In this document: positions 1-5,571 of the stretch, piece by piece
Layout of the letters: the number at the start of each line of letters is the position of its first letter
How positions within the stretch are numbered: the first letter of the stretch is position 1
NCBI GenBank assembly: GCA_021828225.1
Contig: JAKASH010000160.1
Location: forward strand, 1-6,723
DNA length: 6,723 bases
Reading direction: 5' to 3'
Source of the DNA: Acidobacteriota bacterium
GTDB taxonomy: Bacteria; Acidobacteriota; Terriglobia; UBA7540
The notes under the pieces: generated by a model
Database searches by the model: none
What the model was told of the DNA's origin: nothing
The model's input: the letters and a program-made list of their open reading frames with translations, nothing else
Program-made: the position numbers and the translations under genes

Positions 1-41
1 CGAAGATACTGCGCCTCGGTGATTTCCATGAACCGAAGCAT
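1..41 (-). CDS. Start of a possible IS5-family transposase, partial
   Basis: An ATG at 41-39 opens a frame that stays open to the window edge and reads MLRFMEITEAQYL, with a second in-frame Met at residue 5. The stretch MEITEAQY resembles the N-terminus of IS5-family transposases, where a short Glu-Ile-Thr/Ser start precedes a helical domain. Only 13 codons are visible, so no catalytic motif can be checked. It reads in the same direction as the host genes and out of the window. An unrelated gene start is possible. Confidence 0.3.
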   Translation of the reverse strand, partial: MLRFMEITEAQYL

Positions 42-72
42 ACCACAAAATCCTATTTAGTGTTAACAGGCC
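1..72 (-). mobile_element. Left end of a partial IS5-like insertion sequence (tentative)
   Basis: Read on the minus strand, a CTAG at 76-73 is followed by GGCCTGTTAACACTAAATAG and, about 30 bases on, by an ATG that opens a reading frame running out of the window. A short G-rich end, a very short leader and then a transposase start is the usual layout of small IS5-family elements. The other end and any target duplication lie outside the window, so the boundary at about 72 is inferred from the break in the neighbouring ORF and from memory of IS5-like end sequences. It could instead be ordinary intergenic DNA. Confidence 0.38.
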
Positions 73-229
73 CTAGTTGTCTTTGGAGGTTGTCCAATTG
101 CTGGGACAGATCGTGCGGGGTCTGTTTTGAGACCTCAATATGTTGCTCTTGAACGCCGAATAGAGGCAAAGCTACAGATACTTCGCACAATGTCATTAAC
201 AGCCAGAATGTTCTGCGAATAACTTTCAT
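53..229 (-). CDS. Small secreted protein of unknown function, probably 3'-truncated
   Basis: A 58-codon frame starts with ATG at 229-227 and ends with TAG at 55-53. The N-terminus, MKVIRRTFWLLMTLCEVSVA, has two arginines followed by a hydrophobic core and looks like a Sec signal peptide, with a likely cleavage region around residues 20-26. The mature part is short, hydrophilic and Gln-rich, with a possible coiled segment (LSQQLDNLQRQL, residues 41-52). The last six codons (GPVNTK) and the stop lie in what looks like the end of an IS5-like element, so the true gene was probably longer and cut by that insertion. The upstream GGGGG-AAG stretch is a weak, distant ribosome site. The ORF follows the PCYCGC gene on the same strand, and before the IS4-family insertion the gap was about 98 bases. 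No family is recognised. Confidence 0.45.
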   Translation of the reverse strand: MKVIRRTFWLLMTLCEVSVALPLFGVQEQHIEVSKQTPHDLSQQLDNLQRQLGPVNTK

Positions 230-317
230 TGGCGAATTGCCGCGCTTCCCCCTATCGAGGTCTCAGATACACACGCCCACCGGGAAATTCATTTACCTGG
301 TCGCGTGAGTCACCATC
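230..317. other. Intergenic spacer with no recognised feature
   Basis: This short spacer lies between the small secreted ORF and the IS4-family element. On the minus strand it contains only very short frames. I see no clear promoter, hairpin or tRNA. Before the IS4 insertion it would have joined directly to the 3' end of the PCYCGC gene. Confidence 0.5.
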
Positions 318-325
318 ATTCAAAG
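318..325. repeat. Target site duplication, left copy (IS4-family element)
   Basis: The 8-base sequence ATTCAAAG directly precedes the left terminal repeat and is repeated exactly at 1656-1663, directly after the right terminal repeat. A duplication of about 8 bp is within the range known for IS4-family groups. Confidence 0.88.
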
Positions 326-339
326 CAATACTGTCCGGT
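326..339 (+). repeat. Left terminal inverted repeat of the IS4-family element
   Basis: CAATACTGTCCGGT pairs with the reverse complement of 1642-1655, differing at one position (A for G at position 3). Confidence 0.88.
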
Positions 340-473
340 AAAAGTTCAGAGCATTCTTTGTAACTGCCTCAGCACGCGAAGGTAAGGGGTCCTGATGGAA
401 TTTTTCGATTTCACATTTTTGTCGCTTCGTGTGCACCATAGGACTGCTTGCCACCCTATTTTAGAGGCAGTCC

Positions 474-1568
474 GTGAACACAGGTCAGACGGTTTTCGCT
501 CAACTCTTGGAGTTCATCCCGACCTACCAGTTTCGACTCTGCGTCGATCGATACCAGGGCAATCGCTACGTCAAAGATTTCTCTTGCTGGGATCAATTCC
601 TCTGTTTGGCTTTCGCACAGCTGACCTATCGCACCAGTCTCCGCGACATCGAAGCCTGTCTGCGCGCCCAGCAACCCAAACTTTATCACATGGGCTTCCG
701 AGGCCGAGTTTCCCGCGCCACACTCGCCGACGCCAACGAGCTTCGCGACTGGCGCATCTACGCCGACTTTGCCCAAGTGTTGATTCGCATCGCCCGCGAC
801 CTCTACCGCGACGAACCTTTCGGAGTGGAGTTGTCCGAGACCGTGTATGCCTTCGACTCGACCACCATCGATTTGTGTCTGTCGCTGTTTCCCTGGGGGC
901 AGTTTCGCCGCCGCAAGAGCGCGGTCAAGCTGCACACGCTGTTGGACGTGCGCGGCAGCATCCCGACCAGTGTTTATGTGACCGGCGGGCAGGTCCACGA
1001 CGTCAACCTGCTGGACAAATTGCTGCTCGAAGCCGGAGCCTTTTACCTGCTCGACCGGGGTTACGTGGATTTCGCTCGTCTCTATGGCTTCACTCAAGCT
1101 TGCGCCTTCTTCATCACGCGCGCCAAAAAGGATATGCAGTTCTACCGTCGTTCCTCACGTCCGATCGAACGATCAACGGGAGTGCGGTCCGACCAAACCA
1201 TTCTGCTGACCGGAGTGCGAACCGCACAGCGCTATCCGGATCCGTTGCGGCGTATCGGCTATTTCGATACCGGGAAGGACTCCCGGCTGACCTTCCTGAC
1301 CAACAATTTTCTTCTTCCCCCTCTGACCATCGCCCAACTGTATCGGGCACGTTGGCAGGTGGAATTGTTTTTCCGCTGGATCAAACAGCACCTGCGCATC
1401 AAGGCTTTCTACGGCACTTCCGAGAACGCGGTGAAGACTCAAGTTTGGGTGGGCCTCTCGGTTTACCTACTGGTGGCCATCGTCAAAAAGCAATTGGGGT
1501 TGGACCTGAGCCTCTACAAAATTCTCCAAATTCTCAGTGTCACGATTTTCGAAAAACCCCGATTTTAG
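474..1568 (+). CDS. IS4-family DDE transposase, C-terminal tail frameshifted
   Basis: This is the transposase that cuts and joins the element ends. The start is GTG at 474, with an AGAGG ribosome site about 7 bases upstream. Residues 1 to about 80 match the DUF4372-type N-terminal domain (FSCWDQF, QLTYRTSLRDIEACL, KLYHMGFR). The DDE catalytic domain follows: D128 in VYAFDSTTID, D194 in YLLDRGY, and E297 in the IS4 signature Y-(2)-R-(3)-E-(6)-K (Y290, R293, E297, K304). The frame stops at 1568 after FEKPRF. A family-like tail, TPILEGFLNF then GKQLNLFEF, continues in the next frame to a TAA at 1640-1642. One missing A in the run at 1552-1556 explains this. The catalytic core is complete, so the protein may still be active. 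The loss could also be a sequencing error in a homopolymer. Confidence 0.93.
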   Translation: MNTGQTVFAQLLEFIPTYQFRLCVDRYQGNRYVKDFSCWDQFLCLAFAQLTYRTSLRDIEACLRAQQPKLYHMGFRGRVSRATLADANELRDWRIYADFAQVLIRIARDLYRDEPFGVELSETVYAFDSTTIDLCLSLFPWGQFRRRKSAVKLHTLLDVRGSIPTSVYVTGGQVHDVNLLDKLLLEAGAFYLLDRGYVDFARLYGFTQACAFFITRAKKDMQFYRRSSRPIERSTGVRSDQTILLTGVRTAQRYPDPLRRIGYFDTGKDSRLTFLTNNFLLPPLTIAQLYRARWQVELFFRWIKQHLRIKAFYGTSENAVKTQVWVGLSVYLLVAIVKKQLGLDLSLYKILQILSVTIFEKPRF

Positions 1569-1641
1569 AGGGGTTTCTCAACTTTGCCGATGAAACCGAA
1601 ACCCTGAACCTCGGTAAGCAACTGAATCTGTTCGAGTTTTA

Positions 1642-1655
1642 ACCGGACAGTACTG
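1642..1655 (-). repeat. Right terminal inverted repeat of the IS4-family element
   Basis: This is the partner of 326-339. It overlaps the last base of the stop codon (1640-1642) of the frame-restored transposase, which is typical of compact IS elements. Confidence 0.88.
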
Positions 1656-1663
1656 ATTCAAAG
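1656..1663. repeat. Target site duplication, right copy (IS4-family element)
   Basis: ATTCAAAG here repeats 318-325 exactly. It lies two bases from the stop codon of the PCYCGC gene, which placed the insertion just outside that coding region. Confidence 0.88.
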
Positions 1664-1665
1664 AT

Positions 1666-2178
1666 TCACCTTGCGTTTTGCCACTTCCCACGAATAATTT
1701 CGGTGCGTATCTCCGCAGCCGTCTTGCCGGCTTGGTCCATCTGGCCGGCGAGGAGTGCCTCCTTGAGGCAGACATCACAGGTTTCAGCATGGCGAGACGC
1801 GTAGCAGTCGAGCAAACTGCGGTGCCCTTCGTCCCGGCTACACCAGCAGTGGTAGCAGGGTTGCTGAGCTAGCAGGCCTGGGTTATGCTTAGCTATCGGG
1901 TAGGCGCGCTCTGCGGTCGGATTCTTTTTGAAGAGCGCTGGAGCCAGCGTCCTTGGGAAAGGCTGGGCGGCCTCTGCGCTTTGATAGAACGCTGGAATCT
2001 GAGCGCCAGCCGCAGTTCCGCCTGATAGCGTACCATTTGTCTGATGAGTGGGTGAAGACCCAAGATAAGCGAAATAAGCAAGAGCAGGCAGACACACCGC
2101 CAGCACAAGGATCCACTTCTCTTCCCATACCCATGCCCCTCTCTTTGGCTTCGCTCGTACGGCTTTGCGATAAGTCAT
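1666..2178 (-). CDS. Membrane-anchored PCYCGC-motif protein
   Basis: A 170-residue protein. The ATG at 2178 is chosen because AGGAGG lies 8 bases upstream; a GTG at 2187 would overlap that ribosome site. Residues 1-21 are basic and cytoplasmic-looking, 22-41 form one membrane helix (WILVLAVCLPALAYFAYL), and 42-100 are a low-complexity linker. The C-terminal domain starts at QPCYHCWC (residues 106-113), continues with GHRSLLDCYASRHAETCDVC and ends in a helical AAEIRTEII segment. Six cysteines (108, 111, 113, 125, 134, 137) could bind a metal. This matches the family known as PCYCGC-motif proteins, whose function is not established. It follows a cusA tail by about 70 bases on the same strand, which suggests a role in periplasmic copper or other metal handling; that role is inferred. 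The original upstream part of the operon has been replaced by an IS, so present expression is uncertain. Confidence 0.8.
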   Translation of the reverse strand: MTYRKAVRAKPKRGAWVWEEKWILVLAVCLPALAYFAYLGSSPTHQTNGTLSGGTAAGAQIPAFYQSAEAAQPFPRTLAPALFKKNPTAERAYPIAKHNPGLLAQQPCYHCWCSRDEGHRSLLDCYASRHAETCDVCLKEALLAGQMDQAGKTAAEIRTEIIRGKWQNAR

Positions 2179-2186
2179 CAAGCCCA

Positions 2187-2192
2187 CCTCCT
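2187..2192 (-). promoter_or_regulatory. Ribosome binding site of the PCYCGC gene
   Basis: AGGAGG on the minus strand lies 8 bases before the ATG at 2178. It decides the start, because an upstream in-frame GTG overlaps it. Confidence 0.85.
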
Positions 2193-2247
2193 CTTCAGCG
2201 ACTTTTCACGGCTGCTATCTCTAACGAAAAGAGTGAACGAAAAGGCG

Positions 2248-2406
2248 CTACACGCCCTCTTCCCCAGTCTCGTGCAACGGCTGCAGCGAGCCGTGTCGCA
2301 GAGCGCGCTCCTTCAGCATGGCGAAGAAGATGGGAATGAGCAGCAGCGCGGCGATGGGCTTCATCACGTCCGAGCCGATGCCGTTCTCCCAGAGGATCGG
2401 GCCTAG
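2248..2406 (-). pseudogene. cusA: cusA-like 3' remnant, truncated by an IS and internally deleted
   Basis: This is the last ~50 codons of a heavy-metal RND pump gene. From the IS edge it reads LGPILWENGIGSDVMKPIAA, then LLLIPIFFAMLKERALR, then GSLQPLHETGEEGV and a TAG at 2250-2248. It aligns closely with the end of the CusA gene at 5572-6723, which has LGPLLWETGIGSDLMKPIAA and KERALRRGTLQPLHGEG. Compared with that copy it lacks 13 residues (PIVGGMVTSTIHV), an exact in-frame loss of 39 bases near 2346/2347 that removes the first half of the last membrane helix. Everything upstream of the mid-TM11 region is missing, because the IS1182-like element and then unrelated hydrolase sequence lie there. 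It has no start of its own and cannot make a pump. Different wording after the shared core shows it is a paralogue, not a duplicate of the other tail. Confidence 0.88.
2403..2406. repeat. CTAG flank, left side of the IS1182-like element
   Basis: CTAG directly precedes the left terminal repeat and recurs at 3874-3877 after the right one. It is a 4-bp palindromic target, either duplicated or simply required by the element. The extra GC outside both copies makes the apparent inverted repeat look longer. Confidence 0.72.
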
Positions 2407-2423
2407 CAGCCCGTGGTGAAAGT
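2407..2423 (+). repeat. Left terminal inverted repeat of the IS1182-like element
   Basis: It pairs with 3857-3873 with one mismatch (G for T at position 12). Confidence 0.85.
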
Positions 2424-2482
2424 CTCTGAACATCACATAGATGGGATTGCGCTGTCGGAGCTATACGATTACAATGCGCGGC

Positions 2483-3877
2483 ATGGCACTGGGAAAACGA
2501 AAGCGCGAGCGACAAGAAACTCTCTGGATTCCGACCGCTCAGGTCGCGAAGCCCCCGTCTCATCCTTTCTACAAACGTCTCGACGCCATTTTGGCGGATC
2601 ACCAGTTTGACGACTTCGTGGAGAAGATTTGTGCGAAGTTTTATGCGCCCAGGATGGGGCGACCGGGTCTGGCGCCGGGTCTTTACTTCCGGCTTTTGCT
2701 GATCGGCTATTTTGAAGGGTTGGATTCGGAACGCGGCATTGCGTGGCGCACGGCCGATTCGCTGGGGTTGCGCGACTTTCTGGGATTGACGCTGAGCGAT
2801 GCGCCCCCGGACCATTCGACCCTTTCGCGCACGCGACGCTTGATCGACGTGGAGACCCACCAGGAGGTGTTCAGCTGGGTGCTGCAGCGGGTGGCCGAAG
2901 CAGGGCTGTTGAAAGGGAAGACGATCGGAATCGATGCCACGACGCTGGAGGCCAACGCGGCGCTTCGCAGCATCGTGCGCCGGGACTCGGGCGAAGGTTA
3001 CCAGGAATTTCTCACCCGGCTTGCGAAGGAGTCGGGCATCGCGACTCCCACGCGTGAGAACCTGGCTCGGCTGGACCGCAAGCGAGCGAAGAAGGGTTCG
3101 AACCAAGACTGGACGCATCCGCAGGATCCCGATGCCCGCATCACGAAGATGAAAGACGGGCGCACGCATCTGGCCCATAAGACGGAGCAGGCGGTCGATC
3201 TGGATACCGGCGTGGTCGTAGGAGTCACCGTTCAGGCCGCCGACCGGGGCGATACCGCGACCGTGATCAAAACCCTGAAGGTCGCAACGGAACAGGTCGA
3301 GGCCGTGCTGCCGAAGGGTGAAGGGATTCAGGAGTTGGTTGCGGACAAAGGTTATTACAGCACGGAACGGATCGTGGATCTGGAGCAGCAGGGCCTGCGA
3401 ACCTATATCTCGGAACCCCGGCAACGCCGGCGCCGCTGGCGCGGAGACCAGGTGGCGCGGGACGCCGTTTACGGCAATCGCCGCCGGATTCGCGGCAGGC
3501 GAGGCAAGGTGCTGCTCCGCCGGCGAGGGGAACGGCTGGAGCGTCCCTTTGCTCATCTGTACGAAACCGGGGGCCTGAGGCGAACGCATCTGCGAGGCCG
3601 GAGGAATATCCTGAAGCGGGTGTTGATTCATGTGAGCGCCTTGAATCTTGGATTCCTCATGCGGGCTGCCCTGGGAGTTGGCACACCGCGGAGCCTCCAG
3701 GGACGAGCCCGGAACACCGTTTCTGCACTAATTCGGTCGTATGCCAGCGTCTTCGGCGCCTTGTCCATCACCATAGCATTCCCCCGCCTTCTGCCCTGGT
3801 TGAATTTCGACTTCACACGCTTGGCGGGCGGCTTTGACAGGGAAGACCAAAAACTCACTTTAACCACGGGCTGCTAG
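2483..3877 (+). CDS. IS1182-like DDE transposase
   Basis: A 464-residue transposase. The start at 2483 gives MALGKRKRERQ, the usual N-terminus of this widespread group; in-frame ATGs at 2441 and 2474 are alternatives, and none has a strong ribosome site. Residues 20-120 form the DUF772-like N-terminal domain (GRPGLAPGLYFRLLLIGYFE, then GIAWRTADSLGLRDFL and PDHSTLSRTR). The DDE nuclease domain has D151 in GKTIGIDATTLEANAA, D288 in ELVADKGYY, and a glutamate in the ERPFAHLYETGGLRRTHLRG block (E353, or less likely E361). The middle block DPDARITKMKDGRTHLAHK is also characteristic. The length is full for the group, with no internal stop. The last codons run through the right terminal repeat, and the TAG stop (3875-3877) is part of the flanking CTAG, so the insertion target supplies the terminator codon. 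It is antisense to the host genes. Confidence 0.92.
   Translation: MALGKRKRERQETLWIPTAQVAKPPSHPFYKRLDAILADHQFDDFVEKICAKFYAPRMGRPGLAPGLYFRLLLIGYFEGLDSERGIAWRTADSLGLRDFLGLTLSDAPPDHSTLSRTRRLIDVETHQEVFSWVLQRVAEAGLLKGKTIGIDATTLEANAALRSIVRRDSGEGYQEFLTRLAKESGIATPTRENLARLDRKRAKKGSNQDWTHPQDPDARITKMKDGRTHLAHKTEQAVDLDTGVVVGVTVQAADRGDTATVIKTLKVATEQVEAVLPKGEGIQELVADKGYYSTERIVDLEQQGLRTYISEPRQRRRRWRGDQVARDAVYGNRRRIRGRRGKVLLRRRGERLERPFAHLYETGGLRRTHLRGRRNILKRVLIHVSALNLGFLMRAALGVGTPRSLQGRARNTVSALIRSYASVFGALSITIAFPRLLPWLNFDFTRLAGGFDREDQKLTLTTGC
3857..3873 (-). repeat. Right terminal inverted repeat of the IS1182-like element
   Basis: This is the partner of 2407-2423. On the plus strand it encodes the transposase C-terminus (TTG and part of the final Cys codon). 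On the minus strand it supplies the last codons of the hydrolase frame. Confidence 0.85.
3874..3877. repeat. CTAG flank, right side of the IS1182-like element
   Basis: This is the second copy of the CTAG at 2403-2406. Its TAG is the stop codon of the transposase. Confidence 0.72.
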
Positions 3878-4850
3878 GCTGCGCTTGCTCGTGAGGCATG
3901 CTGGCCAGGAACTTGGTCACGGCCTCGACATACGGCTGGTGGCCCTCATTGAACCCTTCGCCATGGCGTTTGCCTGGAACGACAACGATCGCTTTCAGCG
4001 GGCTTGTCGACAAACCATAAAGCGTGCGTGCAATTGAAGGCGGCATTCGCTTGTCACCCTGAACGGCCACAAACAAAATGGGTCGGGGGTTAATGCGTGG
4101 AACGGGCTCGCGCAGGTCGAAGTCCGAAGGCTCGAAGTGCCCGCGCCACGCGACCCAGTGGATTACTTCTCAGCGAGCGGAAAGGCTGGCAAGGGTGGGA
4201 ACCACCACCATCGCCGCCGGAGGATATGCAGCAACAAGTAGTAGTGGTGCCGGATGACATCCGGGAATATCAGGAATGTGCTGTCCGAGATCACGGCCCG
4301 GACGTCGGGCGAATGGGCCGCCGCCATCAGCGCTGCCGCCGCGCCCATCGAGACCCCCCAAAGTGCCACGGGGCGCGCGGCATGTTCCTCGGTGAGGGCA
4401 TAGTAGACGGCCGCTTCGACGTCCAATCGTTCCCGGTATCCGAGCGTTGTGATCCCGCCGCCACTCTCGCCTTGGTGCCGAAGGTCGAAGAGCAGCCCGT
4501 TATAGCCAAGGCCGTGCGCAAACGCAGCCATCGGCAGCATTTCAATACGGGTGCGGTTCAGCCCGTTACAATAGACGATCGTTCCCTTTGCATCCCCTCT
4601 CGCGGGAACGTACCACCCCTTCAGCAGAATGCCATCCGTAGACCTGAACTCCGCGTCCTGGTAAGACATGCCGTAAGACTGGGGTGTCTTACCATCATTG
4701 GGATCGTGAAAGTGAAATGGGCTCGTGGTCGCGATGTTAGTCAGAAACCACGGCACATATCCATAAAAGAAAGCTACGAACAGAATCACAACGGCCAGAA
4801 TCGCCCATCTCACGACTTTACTGACCTTTGACACAATGGCCAAAGTCCTA

Positions 4851-4855
4851 CCCTC
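4851..4855 (-). promoter_or_regulatory. Ribosome binding site of the hydrolase
   Basis: GAGGG on the minus strand, 7 bases before the TTG at 4843, favours this start over the GTG three codons later. Confidence 0.6.
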
Positions 4856-4905
4856 TTTGCTCCGGGATTTCTCGTCTTGCCATCACCTGCCGCGATATAG
4901 CTGAA

Positions 4906-5487
4906 TCACTTGACTTGCAATCTAAAAGTCACCTTGCCTTTGCCGGCCCGTCCGTCATATTTCACTAGCGCGGACCACGTTCCTGCCATCCCGAGGTTCA
5001 CCTGCCCGCAATAACGGCCCACGCCGCTTTGGGATACTGTGGCTACGGCAGGCATGCCTTCCATACCGGCCATGGTAAAGGTGATGTAGACTTTGCCAGC
5101 ATCCACTGATTCACCGGTGTGAACGTTCGTGAATTCAGCGCAAAAAGCATTCTCACCCGTCCCAAACTTGCCAGAAGCGTTGGAAAGAGCTATGGACAAG
5201 TCTTTGGCGCGCTGGGATTGGATGACCTTTCCCCCAGCAGGGGACTTCTCACTGCCTTCCATGTCGGCCATGCTCTGGCTGTCCATCTTCATATTGCCGC
5301 ACATGGACATGCCATCACCCATCTGCATGCCTTGCATGCCGGTTTGCGAAGAGCTTTGTTGATTAGTAGAACTCGCCGGCGTTGCCTTTGATTTCTTGCC
5401 GCAACCAGGCATTGCTGGACTAGCGAAGGCTAGCCCTCCGACAACCAAAACCGAGACGACCCAAATCAAGCGTTTTGCAATTTTCAT
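4906..5487 (-). CDS. Secreted Met-rich protein with a YtkA-like domain
   Basis: A 193-residue periplasmic protein. The start is ATG at 5487 with AAGGAGA 7 bases upstream. Residues 1-27 form a signal peptide (MKIAKRLIWVVSVLVVGGLA); the Cys in AMPGCGKK (residue 29) may be lipidated, though the lipobox is atypical. Residues 30-50 are a Ser/Gln/Thr linker. Residues 51-76 hold nine methionines and one Cys (MQGMQMGDGMSMCGNMKM, then MADM), a pattern common in copper- or silver-binding regions of periplasmic proteins. Residues 95-193 fit the YtkA/FixH-like beta-sandwich: FCAEFTNVHTGESVDAGKVY, TFTMAGMEGMP, GRYCGQVNLGMAGTWSALV. Two cysteines (116, 160) could form a disulfide. It lies 84 bases after a cusA-like gene on the same strand, so it probably acts with that pump in metal binding or delivery; this is inferred from context. 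The metal is not shown by sequence alone. Confidence 0.8.
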   Translation of the reverse strand: MKIAKRLIWVVSVLVVGGLAFASPAMPGCGKKSKATPASSTNQQSSSQTGMQGMQMGDGMSMCGNMKMDSQSMADMEGSEKSPAGGKVIQSQRAKDLSIALSNASGKFGTGENAFCAEFTNVHTGESVDAGKVYITFTMAGMEGMPAVATVSQSGVGRYCGQVNLGMAGTWSALVKYDGRAGKGKVTFRLQVK

Positions 5488-5494
5488 GTTTGAT

Positions 5495-5501
5495 TCTCCT
5501 T
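5495..5501 (-). promoter_or_regulatory. Ribosome binding site of the YtkA-like gene
   Basis: AAGGAGA on the minus strand lies 7 bases before the ATG at 5487, a near-ideal site. Confidence 0.8.
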
Positions 5502-5571
5502 CTTCTAGTTGAATTTAAAGTGCTTCGAGTTCCCTATGTTCGCGATAATCTGAAAACGTTAGTTGCCAGCT

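Larger units (their letters stand above)
326..1655 (+). mobile_element. Complete IS4-family insertion sequence, 1330 bp
   Basis: The element is bounded by imperfect inverted repeats and by an exact 8-bp direct repeat. Read inward, the left end is CAATACTGTCCGGTAAAA and the right end is CAGTACTGTCCGGTTAAAA: 13 of the first 14 positions match, and the A-run then aligns with one gap. It holds a single transposase gene on the plus strand whose restored stop overlaps the right terminal repeat. It sits 10 bases beyond the stop codon of the minus-strand PCYCGC gene, so that gene is not broken. The length and the transposase type (an N-terminal DUF4372-like domain followed by a DDE domain) fit the ISPepr1-like part of the IS4 family. 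Intact direct repeats indicate a fairly recent insertion. The transposase frameshift, if real, would make this copy defective or altered at its C-terminus. Confidence 0.9.
2407..3873 (+). mobile_element. Complete IS1182-like insertion sequence, 1467 bp
   Basis: The terminal inverted repeats CAGCCCGTGGTGAAAGT (2407-2423) and, read inward from the right, CAGCCCGTGGTTAAAGT (3873-3857) match at 16 of 17 positions. CTAG lies on both sides. One transposase gene fills the element on the plus strand, and its stop codon lies in the right CTAG. The left flank is a cusA 3' remnant; the right flank is the 3' end of an alpha/beta hydrolase. These are different genes, so the element sits at a rearrangement junction. 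Exact ends depend on whether CTAG is counted as target or as element. The family call rests on the transposase, which is of the DUF772 plus DDE type seen in IS1182 and the wider IS5 group. Confidence 0.85.
3855..4843 (-). pseudogene. Membrane-anchored alpha/beta hydrolase, frameshifted and IS-terminated
   Basis: The start is TTG at 4843, with GAGGG 7 bases upstream. Residues 12-34 form an N-terminal membrane anchor. The hydrolase fold follows: TIVYCNGLNRTR (oxyanion region), LLFDLRHQGESGG, and the nucleophile elbow GVSMG with S165. The first frame ends at a TAA (4165-4163) after FPLAEK. The next frame continues without a gap in content as VIHWVAWRGHFEPSDFDLRE, PRPILFVAVQGDKRMPP (acid Asp) and VVPGKRHGEG (catalytic His), and ends in a terminal helix, VEAVTKFLASM. 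One missing base near 4164-4166 explains the split. After HEQAQP the frame enters the IS1182-like element, which supplies SSPWLK and a TGA. All three catalytic residues can therefore be found, but in two frames. The substrate is unknown; FrsA/YqkD-like esterases are the nearest type I recognise. It lies 62 bases after the YtkA-like gene and is probably co-transcribed with it. A sequencing error is an alternative to true loss. Confidence 0.82.

Noticed and set aside
128..267. Inverted copies of TGAGACCTC at about 127-135 and 259-267
   Set aside because: These are only nine bases, about 120 bases apart and partly inside the small ORF. This is likely chance, with no matching element structure.
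456..1097. Minus-strand frame of 213 codons opposite the IS4-family transposase
   Set aside because: It is antisense to a gene with clear DDE motifs and has no ribosome site or recognisable domain.
1571..1604. GGGTTTC ... GAAACCC stem inside the IS4-family element, possible terminator
   Set aside because: The loop is about 20 bases, there is no following T-run, and it lies inside the displaced coding tail of the transposase.
395..1642. Long open plus-strand frame of 415 codons overlapping the IS4-family transposase
   Set aside because: It is a shadow frame with low-complexity Arg/Ser/Pro-rich content; only its last ~28 codons are meaningful, as the displaced transposase tail.
2195..3631. 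Long open minus-strand frame of 478 codons opposite the IS1182-like transposase
   Set aside because: It is an antisense shadow in GC-rich DNA, rich in Arg/Gln/Pro, and it crosses the IS edge into the cusA remnant in the wrong frame. No domain is recognisable.
4097..4831. Plus-strand frame of 244 codons opposite the hydrolase
   Set aside because: It is an antisense shadow of a gene with a clear GVSMG elbow and membrane anchor; its composition is Arg/Pro-rich.
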